A DNA stretch of 64,000 nucleotides, from positions 62,001 to 126,000 of the forward strand of contig NZ_JACDTY010000003.1 of NCBI RefSeq assembly GCF_013520985.1. Direction: 5' to 3'. A program made the translations under genes and the position numbers. This DNA is from Mesorhizobium neociceri. Lineage in GTDB: Bacteria; Pseudomonadota; Alphaproteobacteria; Rhizobiales; Rhizobiaceae. Each line of letters begins with the position of its first letter. Position 1 is the stretch's first letter. This document shows, one piece after another, positions 27,123-36,239 of the stretch. The notes below the pieces were generated by a model, which saw only the letters and a list, made by a program, of their open reading frames with translations, did no database searches and was not told where the DNA came from.

Positions 27123-27749
27123 TTAGTTCTTCGGTGCTTCCGGCTGGTCGCCATCAGCGGGTGCCGCGCCGTCGGCCGGGGCAGCGCCATCAGCCGGGGC
27201 GGCACCATCGGTGCCTTCGGCGGGCGTGGGTGCGGCCGGAGCAGCGGCCTTCGCGGCGGCTGCCAGCGTCTCGCCGACTTGCTGGGCGAGATCGCGCGCC
27301 AGGCCGTTCTGCCAGATGTCGGCGGCCTTGACCAAATCGCGCGTCACTGTTGGGCCGCTGTCGAGCAGCTTCTTGCCGGCCTCGGAATTGTAGAAAGCGG
27401 CGATGTCGTTGAGGTCCTTTTCCGAGAACACCTTGGCATAGGCGAGTGCCGCTTCCTTCTCGAGGTCGGCACGGCGCGCGGCCAGCGCCAGAGCCTTCTC
27501 GCTGATGGTCTTGCCGATCAGCTCCTGCATGTCGGGATTCTTCTGGATAAGCTGCTGCTCGAGCGCGGCAGCCGCCTGCGGCAGGATGTTGTCGAACGGG
27601 TCGGTCGCGTGGATGGCGGCGACTGCGGCGCGCGCCGCCTTCAGATGCGAATCGGTGACATCCTGCGCAAACGCCGGCGCGGAAAACGCCAAGACTGCCG
27701 AAGCCGCCACGATGGCGGAGAATTGGCGAACCCGGTTATGCAACATCAT
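27123..27749 (-). CDS. DUF2059 domain secreted protein
   Basis: The 208-residue product has a signal peptide (cleavage near AFAQD) and a helical DUF2059 domain ([44 protein letters not shown]). The C-terminus is low complexity: three tandem GAAPAD units encoded by 18-base repeats at about 27153-27206, then DQPEAPKN. The gene begins inside the last codons of rpiA (14-base overlap), so the two are probably co-transcribed. Function unknown; the domain is periplasmic. Confidence 0.85.
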   Translation of the reverse strand: MMLHNRVRQFSAIVAASAVLAFSAPAFAQDVTDSHLKAARAAVAAIHATDPFDNILPQAAAALEQQLIQKNPDMQELIGKTISEKALALAARRADLEKEAALAYAKVFSEKDLNDIAAFYNSEAGKKLLDSGPTVTRDLVKAADIWQNGLARDLAQQVGETLAAAAKAAAPAAPTPAEGTDGAAPADGAAPADGAAPADGDQPEAPKN

Positions 27750-28467
27750 GATCGGTAGAACTCCCTGGTTTTCGGGCGGCATGGACGGTTTGGATGCCGT
27801 CGCCGCCGGCGATGATGGCCGCTGACGCCAGCCCGATGAAAAGACCATGCTCGACCACGCCGGGAATGGCATGGAGAGCATTCGAAAGCGCTCTTGTATC
27901 CGGAATGCGGCCAAAAGATGCATCGAGGATAAAATGGCCGCCGTCTGTAACAAAAGGCTGGCTCCCCGTCATCCTCAATGTAACCGGGCCGGAAAGGCCG
28001 AGACTTTTGGCCGCTGCCGCAATCGCGATTTCGGTCGCGCGCAGGCCAAATTGGTTGACTTCTATTGGCAACGGAAACCGGCCGAGCGTCTCGACCATCT
28101 TCGACCGGTCGGCGATGACGATCATGCGCTCCGAGGCCGCTGCAACGATCTTCTCGCGCAGCAGCGCGCCGCCACCGCCTTTGATCAGCGTCAGCGCCGG
28201 ATCGACCTCATCGGCGCCGTCGACGGTGAGATCGAGCTCGGGCGTTTCCTCCAGCGTCGACAGCGGCACGCCGAGTTCGCGGCAGAGGGCTGCGGTGCGT
28301 TCCGAGGTCGGCACGCCGATGACGGTGAGACCGGTGGCGATCTTCTCCGCCAGCAGCCGCACGAATTCTTCCGCCGTCGTTCCGGTGCCGATGCCGAGCC
28401 GCATGCCGTCGCTGACATGGGCAAGTGCTGCCCGCGCGGCCTCGACCTTCAACTGCCTCGCATCCAT
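27736..28467 (-). CDS. rpiA: Ribose-5-phosphate isomerase A
   Basis: The 243-residue product begins [22 protein letters not shown] and carries [13 protein letters not shown] (about residues 23-35), the [30 protein letters not shown] core (about 78-107) containing the catalytic acids and lysine, and VEVNQF-type text (PIEVNQFG). RpiA interconverts ribose 5-phosphate and ribulose 5-phosphate in the pentose phosphate pathway. It is divergent from gph and overlaps the start of the DUF2059 gene downstream. The frame is open further upstream but only shadow sequence lies there. Confidence 0.95.
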   Translation of the reverse strand: MDARQLKVEAARAALAHVSDGMRLGIGTGTTAEEFVRLLAEKIATGLTVIGVPTSERTAALCRELGVPLSTLEETPELDLTVDGADEVDPALTLIKGGGGALLREKIVAAASERMIVIADRSKMVETLGRFPLPIEVNQFGLRATEIAIAAAAKSLGLSGPVTLRMTGSQPFVTDGGHFILDASFGRIPDTRALSNALHAIPGVVEHGLFIGLASAAIIAGGDGIQTVHAARKPGSSTDHDVA

Positions 28468-28625
28468 GCTTGCCCCGGAGGTTTTGGCCTGATTGTGATT
28501 TTTCTGATTGCGCGCTCCTAGCACTTTTGCCCGCCGGGTCAAAGACTTTGACCGCGCACCTGCTTGCCTGAAAGAAGCGCAGCCGCTATCGCCCTGCCTG
28601 CAATGCATCAGCCACAGGACAGATC

Positions 28626-29309
28626 ATGACCAGACCGATCATCGTGTTCGACCTCGACGGGACGCTGATCGACACCGCGCCGGACCTGCTCGACAGCCTC
28701 AACCACAGCCTCGCTGCCAGCGAACTCACCGCTGTCGACGAGGCCGGCTTCCGCCGGTTTGTCGGCCAGGGCGGGCGGGTGATGATCGAACGCGCGCATA
28801 CCGCGCAGCAGAAATCGCTTGGCGTCGAGGAGCATGACCGGCTGCTAAAGCTGTTCCTTGACCACTACACACTCAACATCCCCGGCAAGTCGCGCCCCTA
28901 CCCCGGCGTGGTCGAGGCGATCGCCCGCTTCGAGAAGGCGGGCTATCTGCTCGCCATCTGCACCAACAAATATGAGGCGAATTCGGTGGCGCTGATCGAG
29001 GCGCTCGGCCTGACAAGGCATTTCGCCGCGATCGCCGGCCAGGACACGTTCGCTTTCCGCAAGCCCGATCCGCGGCATCTGACCGAAACCATCAAGCAGG
29101 CTGGCGGCGACCCGCACCGCGCGCTGATGGTCGGCGATTCGCAGACCGACATCGACACCGCCAAGGCCGCCGGCATTCCGGTGGTCGCCGTCGATTTCGG
29201 CTATACCGACCGCCATGTCAGAGAATTCGAGCCATCGGCGGTTATTTCGCATTTCGACGCGCTGACGCCGGATCTGGCGGAACGGCTGATTGCGGCGGCG
29301 GCCGGCTGA
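28626..29309 (+). CDS. gph: Phosphoglycolate phosphatase, HAD family
   Basis: The 227-residue product has the HAD motifs: VFDLDGTLIDTAPDLLDSL at the N-terminus (nucleophile Asp 9), CTNKYE near residue 114 in place of motif II Thr, KPDPRHL with the motif III lysine, and MVGDSQTDIDTAKAAG with the motif IV aspartates. Cap insertion after motif I fits subfamily IA. It hydrolyses 2-phosphoglycolate made during DNA repair or RuBisCO oxygenation. The gene is divergent from rpiA and followed by tRNA-Val. Confidence 0.9.
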   Translation: MTRPIIVFDLDGTLIDTAPDLLDSLNHSLAASELTAVDEAGFRRFVGQGGRVMIERAHTAQQKSLGVEEHDRLLKLFLDHYTLNIPGKSRPYPGVVEAIARFEKAGYLLAICTNKYEANSVALIEALGLTRHFAAIAGQDTFAFRKPDPRHLTETIKQAGGDPHRALMVGDSQTDIDTAKAAGIPVVAVDFGYTDRHVREFEPSAVISHFDALTPDLAERLIAAAAG

Positions 29310-29378
29310 ACGAAACGGGCGGTTGCGCAGGAGCGCCTGCCCTCGCCTATTTCAGGCATGGAAGGCATGCGCGTCGCC

Positions 29379-29407
29379 TTGACTTCAACGGCCTGCCTCC
29401 CTTATAT
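29379..29407 (+). promoter_or_regulatory. Predicted sigma-70 promoter of tRNA-Val
   Basis: TTGACT (29379-29384) and TTATAT (29402-29407) are separated by 17 bases, 30 bases before the tRNA. Confidence 0.65.
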
Positions 29408-29437
29408 CGCGGCTCGCTTGGCCTTCGGGCAACGAGC

Positions 29438-29512
29438 GGGCGATTAGCTCAGCGGGAGAGCACACCCTTCACACGGGTGGGGTCGCAGGTTCAATCCCTG
29501 CATCGCCCACCA
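29438..29512 (+). tRNA. tRNA-Val (CAC)
   Basis: A full cloverleaf is present: acceptor GGGCGAT/ATCGCCC, D arm AGCTCAGCGGGAGAGC, anticodon stem CACCC/GGGTG around TTCACAC (anticodon CAC), T arm with GGTTCAATCC, and an encoded CCA end. The block that follows is AT-richer, which makes this a likely integration site. Confidence 0.97.
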
Positions 29513-29862
29513 TCCAACTACCTGATTTTATTGGATGATTTGACGACTCCGCCCCTCACAAAGCTCGCTGGCGCTTAACCGTTTGACCTCGGTCTATTGG
29601 AATCTTGGCCGGGAAAACCCGACGCTGCCAGGTTTCTTCACCGCCGCAACCTGGACGTCGGCTGCCCAGAGGCGACGTGAACAGCCGAGCTAAGTCTGTT
29701 CTGGGCGCTATGACCGATACCGAAGTGTAGCTAGATGACAGCCAAGTGGTACGAATGTTGGTCGAAAAGCGCTATGGCGAAACTGACCAACCTTCGATAC
29801 GGGTCGGGAGAATGTAGATTTAAAGTGCCGTGCTGCATCGAGGCTGACGGCGGAGGAAATCG
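29513..29862. other. Non-coding stretch after tRNA-Val
   Basis: 350 bases without a convincing gene. I looked for a repeat of the tRNA 3' end further downstream to define an attachment site and saw none by eye. The base composition falls towards AT from about 29700. Confidence 0.4.
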
Positions 29863-30594
29863 ATGGCGAAGCTTCCGGGATTTCCAATGATGGATGAATA
29901 TCTAAAGGAGTTAAGTCGTCCCAAGTTGCTGTTCGCAAGGTTTCTGCAACCTGGCGGCAGGTGTCCACATTGTTCGATTCCCAATCCGGGGTATGAGCAA
30001 GCATGGTTCAGTTCCGCCCCGATTCAGAGAGCGACCCCGGGACAAACTGCAAAATGGGGTACGTATTTCCGCATGTCTTGCGGTGGTGGCATACTCGCCC
30101 GAGGAATCTGGTCTGATTTGAAGGAGACTGGAGAAATAGCAGTACTTATTCCGGCCGGACGTTTGGTTCACGACGACGTACCTGAACCGGTCCGAATCTT
30201 TCTGCAGCAAGCCATCGACACGCAACATGCACCGGACGCTGCGGCTTTAATGGCGGGATCTGCTGTTGATGCCATGTTGAAGACGTTGGGTTATGAAAAG
30301 GGCAGCGTATATACGCGAATAAACACCGCCGTTGCGGATCACAAGATTACTGAGAGCATGGGAGAGTGGGCACACGCCGTTCGGCTCGAAGCCAACAACC
30401 CGCGGCATGCCGACAAAGAGAAGCCGCATGTGTCTTCAGATGAGGCGTCACAATCGGTCGAGTTTGCTGAAGCGCTCGCATTTTTTCTGTTCGTTTTGAC
30501 GGAGCGCATAAAACGAGGGAAGAAAGCGGCCGAAGCAGCATCTGCGCCGCCTCACACAGAAGCTCCAAGCCCTGGGAGTCCAAATATTCCATGA
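29863..30594 (+). CDS. DUF4145 domain protein
   Basis: The 243-residue product has a CPHC pair near residues 34-37 (RCPHCSIPNPG) and then the DUF4145 helical core: SAVDAMLKTLGYEKGSVYTR (about 142-161), WAHAVRLEANNPRHADKEKP (about 178-197) and EALAFFLFVLTERIKRGKK. DUF4145 is a HEPN-like helical domain often found beside restriction or other defence genes. GGAGGAAATCG precedes the ATG. Codon and base use are more AT-rich than the flanking housekeeping genes, suggesting transfer. A role in defence is inferred only. Confidence 0.8.
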   Translation: MAKLPGFPMMDEYLKELSRPKLLFARFLQPGGRCPHCSIPNPGYEQAWFSSAPIQRATPGQTAKWGTYFRMSCGGGILARGIWSDLKETGEIAVLIPAGRLVHDDVPEPVRIFLQQAIDTQHAPDAAALMAGSAVDAMLKTLGYEKGSVYTRINTAVADHKITESMGEWAHAVRLEANNPRHADKEKPHVSSDEASQSVEFAEALAFFLFVLTERIKRGKKAAEAASAPPHTEAPSPGSPNIP

Positions 30595-30648
30595 CCACGG
30601 CAAGGCAGTTTGCATTGAGACGATTTAGGGATTGCGGTTGGGGGATAG

Positions 30649-31056
30649 ATGAAAACCATCGTGTTGGTGTCCTGTGGGAAAACAAAGCACCACTCCCGAG
30701 TTTCGGCCAGAAACCTGTATCAGGGAAGCCTGTTCAAGAAATCCCTCGCCTACGCTGAAAAGCTCAAACCTGACGCCATCTACATCCTGTCGGCGAAGCA
30801 CGGACTTGTCGGATTGGACGATGAGATCGACCCTTATGAAAAGACACTGAACAAGATGGGGCAGAGCGAAAGACGGAAGTGGGGGGCATTGGTTGCCAGT
30901 CAGCTGAGCCAACGCTGCGACCTCTCTTCGGATAGCTTTGTGTTCCTCGCAGGCGAGATTTACAGTAAGTATCTGCAACTATACATAAAAATCACCTCAA
31001 GGCCGTTGGAAGGGCTTTCGTTCGGCCGCCAACTAGCTTGGCTTGGGAACGCCTGA
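30649..31056 (+). CDS. DUF6884 domain protein
   Basis: The 135-residue product begins MKTIVLVSCGKTKHHSRVSA and shows LYQGSLFKKSLAYAEKL, IYILSAKHGLVGLDDEIDPYEKTLNKMG and WGALVASQL, the pattern I associate with DUF6884, a small domain of unknown reaction often coded beside nucleases. TGGGGGATAG precedes the ATG. Its stop codon overlaps the ATG of the GIY-YIG gene (TGATG), so the two are translated together. AT-richer than the core genes. Confidence 0.75.
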   Translation: MKTIVLVSCGKTKHHSRVSARNLYQGSLFKKSLAYAEKLKPDAIYILSAKHGLVGLDDEIDPYEKTLNKMGQSERRKWGALVASQLSQRCDLSSDSFVFLAGEIYSKYLQLYIKITSRPLEGLSFGRQLAWLGNA

Positions 31057-31694
31057 TGTCCAAAGCGTGCGATATACTGCATCACAGGATAGGCTCACTG
31101 CCACGTTTCACTGGATCGTATAAGCCAGAAGACGTGCCGACGGACGGCATCTACTTCGTATTTGAAGAGGGTGAAAAAGCGCATGATGGCGACAGGATTG
31201 TGCGCGTCGGCACTCACACCGGAAACGGCAACCTTAGAAAGCGTATCAACGAACACTTGTACACGCCTAACAAGGATCGCAGCGTTTTTAGGAAGCACGT
31301 TGGAAGGTGCTTGCTCGCGTCACGAAACGACCCTGCGATTTCTCAGTGGGAACTCGACCTAACGCCAAGGCTGAGCCGTCAGAAGCATTTCACTCCTGAG
31401 CTGAAGGCCGCACTTAGCGTAATCGAGGCCGAGGTCAGCGACTACATCACCACGAAGCTGTCTTTTGCCGTGATAGAAGTAAAAGCTGGGCAAAGCCGGA
31501 CCGACCTGGAGTCTTCGCTACTCGCCACCGTGTCTCAATGCGATGAATGTAAAGCGTCGGCGAGGTGGCTTGGTCGCCATCATCCCAATCGCGCAAGCTT
31601 TGGGGCTGTAGGTATTTGGAATGTCCAAAGTCTGAACGGGCCTCCGATGACCGTCAGCGAAGTCGAGGCGCTACCCTTTTTAGATGCTAGCTAA
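31056..31694 (+). CDS. GIY-YIG nuclease-like protein
   Basis: The 212-residue product has a GIY-YIG-like N-terminal part: DGIYFVFEEGE (about residues 32-42), RIVRVGTHTGN (about 50-60; the VG corresponds to the YIG strand) and LRKRINEHLY with the arginine and conserved spacing, then WELD and a helical region. The second motif reads VRVGTH instead of YIG, so activity is uncertain. The C-terminal part (CDECKASARWLGRHHPN, then IWNVQSLNG) resembles the tail of other small GIY-YIG proteins. Coupled by TGATG to the DUF6884 gene; together they look like a two-gene accessory module, possibly antiphage. Confidence 0.7.
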   Translation: MSKACDILHHRIGSLPRFTGSYKPEDVPTDGIYFVFEEGEKAHDGDRIVRVGTHTGNGNLRKRINEHLYTPNKDRSVFRKHVGRCLLASRNDPAISQWELDLTPRLSRQKHFTPELKAALSVIEAEVSDYITTKLSFAVIEVKAGQSRTDLESSLLATVSQCDECKASARWLGRHHPNRASFGAVGIWNVQSLNGPPMTVSEVEALPFLDAS

Positions 31695-31788
31695 CCACCG
31701 CTCTTGGAAGCAGGCGCCACAGGCGCGCTCAGCCGCGAAAAGCACGTTCGCCGTTCTCGACATCGCAGTGCCAACTGGCAGAACCGCC

Positions 31789-32051
31789 TCAACAACTGCA
31801 GCTCGCCTCTTCCCCACCAAAATTCTTCTGGGCGAAATTCAGGGCGCTTGAGTAGCTGGTGTAGCTCTGAAACTGGCAGACATTGGAGCCGTTCCGCACC
31901 TTCATTTGCTCGAGGTCCCAGAATGAGACCTCGATGCGGTCATCGGCGCAGTAGACCGTGTATTTTTCAGGCTCCAGTGCGCTGGCTTTCTGGAGACGGC
32001 AGGAATGGAAAGCGCGAAAAGTGCAAGCATGACGGCGTGACGCGTGCGCAT
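31789..32051 (-). pseudogene. Frameshifted small secreted protein
   Basis: ATG at 32051 (GGGGG nine bases upstream) opens a signal-peptide-like sequence, MRTRHAVMLALFALSIPAVS. The rest of the protein lies in the next frame: ASALEPEKYTVYCADDRIEV, then FWDLEQMKVRNGS, CQFQSYTSYSSALNF and a cysteine-ended tail EASCSC, stop 31789-31791. The shift falls near 31988-31998. With one base restored the gene would encode about 87 residues with four cysteines, a typical small periplasmic protein. Either a mutation or a sequence error. Confidence 0.65.
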
Positions 32052-32163
32052 GGTAAACCCCCAGAGTGAAAACCAGTCTGTATTATCGCCGCTATTTCTA
32101 AGCGGCGCATCGCGGCTTTTTGACGAACCGGCTTTCTTCCGGCAATCCGGGGTTCAGCCACGC

Positions 32164-34857
32164 CTATATGCTGATCCAGATCTCCAGCGTGTTGGCGCCG
32201 ATAACGGGGACTGCCCTTATGGTCACCGCTTGGCCGGCAGCGGTAAGGTCGGCGGCCAGCAGTTCGGCGGCGCGGTGGTCGGCGTCGACGTCTGGATTGT
32301 AGCGAACCTCATTCTTGCCGGCGGCAGCACTCACCCGTTCTTCGCCGGGTTTTGGAATGCCCCAGCCCAAAGTGCGCATCTTGGCAGATAGGACCTGGGC
32401 GTCCTCGCGTGTCATGCCGGCGAACTGGACGTAAACTGTCTGCTTGCTGGCCTGGATACCAAGCCGGTCCTTCAACGTGTTGAGCGCATCGCGATCCTGG
32501 GCGCCAATGATCACCTGACCCTCAGTCGCCGAAATGACGAGATCGGCGACCGCCCGGCGCGCGCCGGCAAACACAGGCAACCAGTCGGGGCGGCTCCACA
32601 ATTCGGTCGGAACCCCGAGCAAACCCTGAAGCACGTTGTCGCGCCCGGCTGATGTCAGTCCGGTCATGTTCCCGAGAGCGGCCATCTCGACAAGAGCCGC
32701 TACGATCTTGCGCCGTTCGGGCACCGGCAGGTCCGGATTGTTGAGGACGGCACTGAGTTCATCCCTTACTTGCTGCGCATCATTGCCGCTGTCGAGCAGC
32801 TTGACACGTTTGGCCAGATCGTCGGCCGCGGTTCCGTTCGGGCCTGCATTCTTCAGCGAATCCGTCCATTCGATGAGCGTGCCAAAATTGAGGCTAGTGC
32901 GTTTTTCGAGCTCGGCAACCGGAAGCCGGTACTGCTCGACGTTGAATGCGCCGGCAGCATCTCGCGGAACGAGGAATGCATCGACGACAAATTCCGGGTC
33001 CCTCGCCTCTCCTTTCACGGCAGCTGGCAAAGCAGAAACGGCGAGTTTCCAATAGGCATAGGGGACCGGCACGCCGTCGATCGGCTGGTCGGCCGGCCTG
33101 AAGACCGGGCCGCTGAAGATGGTCACCCGGTTGGCGAGCGGATTGTGCTGCGAGCGCACCCAGTTTTCGAGTGGCGCCCACAGATTGCCGTACAAAGCGC
33201 GCGCCTGCGGCATCGTGTTCGGCAAGATACGGGTATATTGCGCCAGTTTGAGCGCCGCCGCGACCGGATCACCTGCGAATTCGGGACCCCATGCAATGTC
33301 ATTGGCGCTTGCCAATCGCGCCGGCCGCCAGCTTCGATCCTGGCCAAGATACCAGTTGAGATCCGGCTGCTCTGAAGTCGGTTGGCGGACATCGTACCGC
33401 AATCCGCTGCCGCCGGTGATCTGGAGGCTCACTCTTTGCGAGCGGTCCAGATTGACCGCTGAATAGATGGCCATGCGGTGACTTCGGCCCATGACCAGCG
33501 AATAGTTGATGTAGGCCAGCGGCGACGTCGAGACGTCGCTCGCCAAATCGCCGGTTAGCCTGGGCAAACCGATTGTGGCCTGGATAAAATCGGTCTTGTA
33601 TCCCGTAAGGCCGCTGGGCAAGGTGTCGGTAACTTTGCCGAGCAGCGGTTCGAGTGCACTCTGCAGCGGTGCCGGCAACTGGGCGAGACCGACCTCGCCG
33701 CTCTTGACCTGACCAGCCAATTCCACAAGCACGGCCTGCCGCAGGCTGGGAGGCAGTTCGTCGATGGCCATTTTGCCAAGTTTGAGCTGTTTGATCACCA
33801 GCACGGTCGCGGACCGCAAGGTGCCCTGCATGGCTTGCTGCTCGGCGAGCCTTTTGGCGGCGTCATCGACACTCTTCCGCGCGACGTCAAACGCGGCCTC
33901 GGCCTGCTCGCGCGCACTTTTTGTCTCTTTAAGGGCGTCGCCAAGGGCTATGTTGAGCGCCTCGAGGCTCTTCGCTGATTCCTCTGCTTGAGCCAGCGCT
34001 TTGTCGGCAATCGAGCGCGCATCGACAGCTGCGTTTCTCTGGAGATAGGCGAAACAGGTCACTGCTGCGAGTATTATCCCAAGCGCGGCGAACACCAAGG
34101 TCAGCACTGTCTTGCGACGTTCGTGCGATTTCCTCTCCGTCTCCGCCTTGGCGCTCGCCTCGACGAATTCGGCAATGTCGGGACCCTGCGGAAGCTCCGC
34201 CGCCTCCTTCAGCGCTTCGCCACGCAAGAGATAGCCGGCGTAGCCGGTATTCTTCCATTGCCGGGCCTGGGCTGCCACGCGGATGCGAAAGCGCTCGGTC
34301 AGCTCGTCCGAACTCAGTTCGTCGTCCGATGCGAAGCCGTCGCCGGATACTGCACTGTCTTTGGTCGCGACGGCCACCGATTCAGGAACGGCAATGGCGA
34401 TCTCCCCCGAATCGGTGATGTCACGCGATGCGGCCTCTTCCCCGACCGCAACGGCGATTGGCTCGGCGGTTCCGAGGCTGCCGCCGCCTGCGAAGGGCGC
34501 GAGACGCGCCGGACTGACATCGGCGGAGGTGATGCCGGGTCGCGTGACCAGTTCGGCGGACCAGTAGTCAAGGATGCGCTGCCCCGCCCGACGGTCTGAT
34601 ACCCCCGCAATGGTGCTGCCTGCGCGCTTCGCTTTGGCAAGAAATTCACGGATCGTTTGCGCATCGGGAACCGTGTTGTCGGCATTGGCGTCCGTCGTCC
34701 CGACGCCGACCTGATCGCTTCGGCTCATCTGGGGATCGACGGCTTGGTTACTGCTAGCGATCCGCATCAGTTCGAGATGTGCGATCCGGATGTCGCTCAG
34801 CGAGACAAAATCCGCCGATGTTGCGGTCTCAGCGCCTGTCGCTGTTTCATCGCTCAT
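32164..34857 (-). CDS. Membrane protein with coiled coil and inactive nuclease-like domain
   Basis: The 897-residue product opens with a helical module (IREFLAKAKRAG...DRRAGQRILDYWSAEL, about residues 69-103) and a second one (ARQWKNTGYAGYLLRGEALKEA, about 198-219) that I know from STAND-type conflict proteins. A single membrane helix (about 249-271) and a long coiled coil (about 275-345) follow. Residues about 440-680 align with the DNA/RNA non-specific endonuclease domain of the 38511-40781 protein (DIAWGPEF versus DVAWGSTF), but the catalytic D-x-G-H is replaced by RPAR (511-514). The C-terminus (about 810-897) resembles a SPOR/LytR_C-like domain. Its ATG overlaps the preceding stop (ATGA). 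Probably a membrane partner or decoy of the active nuclease; inference. Confidence 0.75.
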   Translation of the reverse strand: MSDETATGAETATSADFVSLSDIRIAHLELMRIASSNQAVDPQMSRSDQVGVGTTDANADNTVPDAQTIREFLAKAKRAGSTIAGVSDRRAGQRILDYWSAELVTRPGITSADVSPARLAPFAGGGSLGTAEPIAVAVGEEAASRDITDSGEIAIAVPESVAVATKDSAVSGDGFASDDELSSDELTERFRIRVAAQARQWKNTGYAGYLLRGEALKEAAELPQGPDIAEFVEASAKAETERKSHERRKTVLTLVFAALGIILAAVTCFAYLQRNAAVDARSIADKALAQAEESAKSLEALNIALGDALKETKSAREQAEAAFDVARKSVDDAAKRLAEQQAMQGTLRSATVLVIKQLKLGKMAIDELPPSLRQAVLVELAGQVKSGEVGLAQLPAPLQSALEPLLGKVTDTLPSGLTGYKTDFIQATIGLPRLTGDLASDVSTSPLAYINYSLVMGRSHRMAIYSAVNLDRSQRVSLQITGGSGLRYDVRQPTSEQPDLNWYLGQDRSWRPARLASANDIAWGPEFAGDPVAAALKLAQYTRILPNTMPQARALYGNLWAPLENWVRSQHNPLANRVTIFSGPVFRPADQPIDGVPVPYAYWKLAVSALPAAVKGEARDPEFVVDAFLVPRDAAGAFNVEQYRLPVAELEKRTSLNFGTLIEWTDSLKNAGPNGTAADDLAKRVKLLDSGNDAQQVRDELSAVLNNPDLPVPERRKIVAALVEMAALGNMTGLTSAGRDNVLQGLLGVPTELWSRPDWLPVFAGARRAVADLVISATEGQVIIGAQDRDALNTLKDRLGIQASKQTVYVQFAGMTREDAQVLSAKMRTLGWGIPKPGEERVSAAAGKNEVRYNPDVDADHRAAELLAADLTAAGQAVTIRAVPVIGANTLEIWISI

Positions 34858-36239
34858 GGCCCTAGGTCCTCAATGATCCTGTGCAAAGGCGTGCTGACGC
34901 GGACGATCGAGGCGCATTCCGTTTTCAGCGCCAGATCGACCTGGACGAAGCGCTGCTGGGCCTCGTCCCGATAGGCTTCGAAGGCAAGGATGAAGTTGGT
35001 GTCGACGGTCTCCCGGGAGAGCTGGTCATTGACGTCGGTGGAGTAGTCGACGAGCGTCGCCCGCCACGCTCCAGCGGGGTCGAGGTCGGCAAGAACCTGG
35101 ACCTTCATTTCGAGATTTCGCCACAACGGCGAAAACTGGAACGGCAGCGACTTGTCCGCCGCCGCACCCCCTTCTATCGGCTCGATCATATCGGTGAGGC
35201 TCGCCAGCTTGTTGTCGACGTCCTGCCACAGCTTGTGCTCGACGACGCGCGCATAGATCGTCGAGGACAGCACCAGGATCGCGTCGTGCGCGGCCTTGAT
35301 CAACGGCACGGACGGCTCGTCGGCTGGTAGTTTGCCGGCTATCGTATCGAGGCCCGTGGCCAGAAGCCCGAAGGGCAGGTTCTTGGCCGTGACGAAAATC
35401 TGCTGGTTGAGCCGCGAGGGCACGACGCGCAGCACGGTGCGCACATCGAACAGCGCGTCATAAGCGTCAGGAGACTTGTCATCGATTGCGCCCTGCAGCT
35501 TGATCGCGGCCGCCTTCAAATCGTCGAGCCACGCCTGCTCGATGTCGTGAAGCGCCGGCCCCGCCGGCAGCTCCATGACCGACTCTCCGATCGAGATACA
35601 GAAGAGTTTCAATATTTTGAGGAAGTTGCGCAGGACGCGGACCTGCTCCAGGGAGGCGCCCATGTCGCGGGCGGCGACCAGCAGGGTCTGGAAGCTGCCG
35701 ATGCCGTATTGAAAGCTCTGCAGGTGGTCATGCAGGTCCTTGTAGGTCTTGAGGACATCGATCTGGCTGGTGACATTGGTGAGGCCGTTGTCGGCGGCGA
35801 GTGCAGCCTGAATGTCCTTGGATTGCTGGTTGACGGCGTTGAAGCCGGCAAGCGCGGTGTTGACGCGATCGTCGGTGGTCAGGCCAGGCAGCTCAGGCGT
35901 CGGTTTCTCGCCCGCGGCGAGTTCATCCAGATAGGCTTTGCATATCGCGGCGCATTGCGGATTTTGCTGAACGACAGTGTTCATCAGCGGCTGCGACAGC
36001 TTTTTGCTCAACGCATAGTCGAGGATGTTGAACCAGACCGTGAGCGCTGCGCCCTGCAGGTTGATGGCGCCTGCGACGATCCCAGCCTGCTTGGTTACCT
36101 GCAACCAATCGGGAGGCAATGGGTAGAGATCAGCCAGTTGAAGCCTGAGGTCGAAATAGGCGCTGATCTTTGAACTCCCCTGGCGTTCGGTGTGGCTATC
36201 TCTTTGTTTGACGCAACTCCGGACGGAAAACCGCTTCAC
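34854..36239 (-). CDS. EAD-like adaptor domain with large helical region
   Basis: The 461-residue product has, from about residue 30 to 97, LRLQLADLYPLPPDWLQVTK and ALTVWFNILDYALSKKLSQP, the pattern of an effector-associated (EAD) adaptor domain also present in the upstream protease gene. The remaining 350 residues are predicted mostly helical, without catalytic motifs I can name. The annotated GTG start at 36239 and the first 13 residues (MKRFSVRSCVKQR) come from a palindromic repeat, the translation of which is the same in unrelated places; the real start is therefore unclear. GGGGAG precedes an ATC codon at about 36165. Fourth gene of the operon. Confidence 0.7.
   Translation of the reverse strand: MKRFSVRSCVKQRDSHTERQGSSKISAYFDLRLQLADLYPLPPDWLQVTKQAGIVAGAINLQGAALTVWFNILDYALSKKLSQPLMNTVVQQNPQCAAICKAYLDELAAGEKPTPELPGLTTDDRVNTALAGFNAVNQQSKDIQAALAADNGLTNVTSQIDVLKTYKDLHDHLQSFQYGIGSFQTLLVAARDMGASLEQVRVLRNFLKILKLFCISIGESVMELPAGPALHDIEQAWLDDLKAAAIKLQGAIDDKSPDAYDALFDVRTVLRVVPSRLNQQIFVTAKNLPFGLLATGLDTIAGKLPADEPSVPLIKAAHDAILVLSSTIYARVVEHKLWQDVDNKLASLTDMIEPIEGGAAADKSLPFQFSPLWRNLEMKVQVLADLDPAGAWRATLVDYSTDVNDQLSRETVDTNFILAFEAYRDEAQQRFVQVDLALKTECASIVRVSTPLHRIIEDLGP

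Noticed and set aside
25698..27758. 686-codon plus-strand open frame
   Set aside because: It lies antisense to gor and the DUF2059 gene; both of those have clear family motifs. Long antisense frames are expected in high-GC codon-biased genes.
29513..32163. attL/attR pair for an island at tRNA-Val
   Set aside because: No second copy of the tRNA 3' end was found by eye up to the end of the accessory block.
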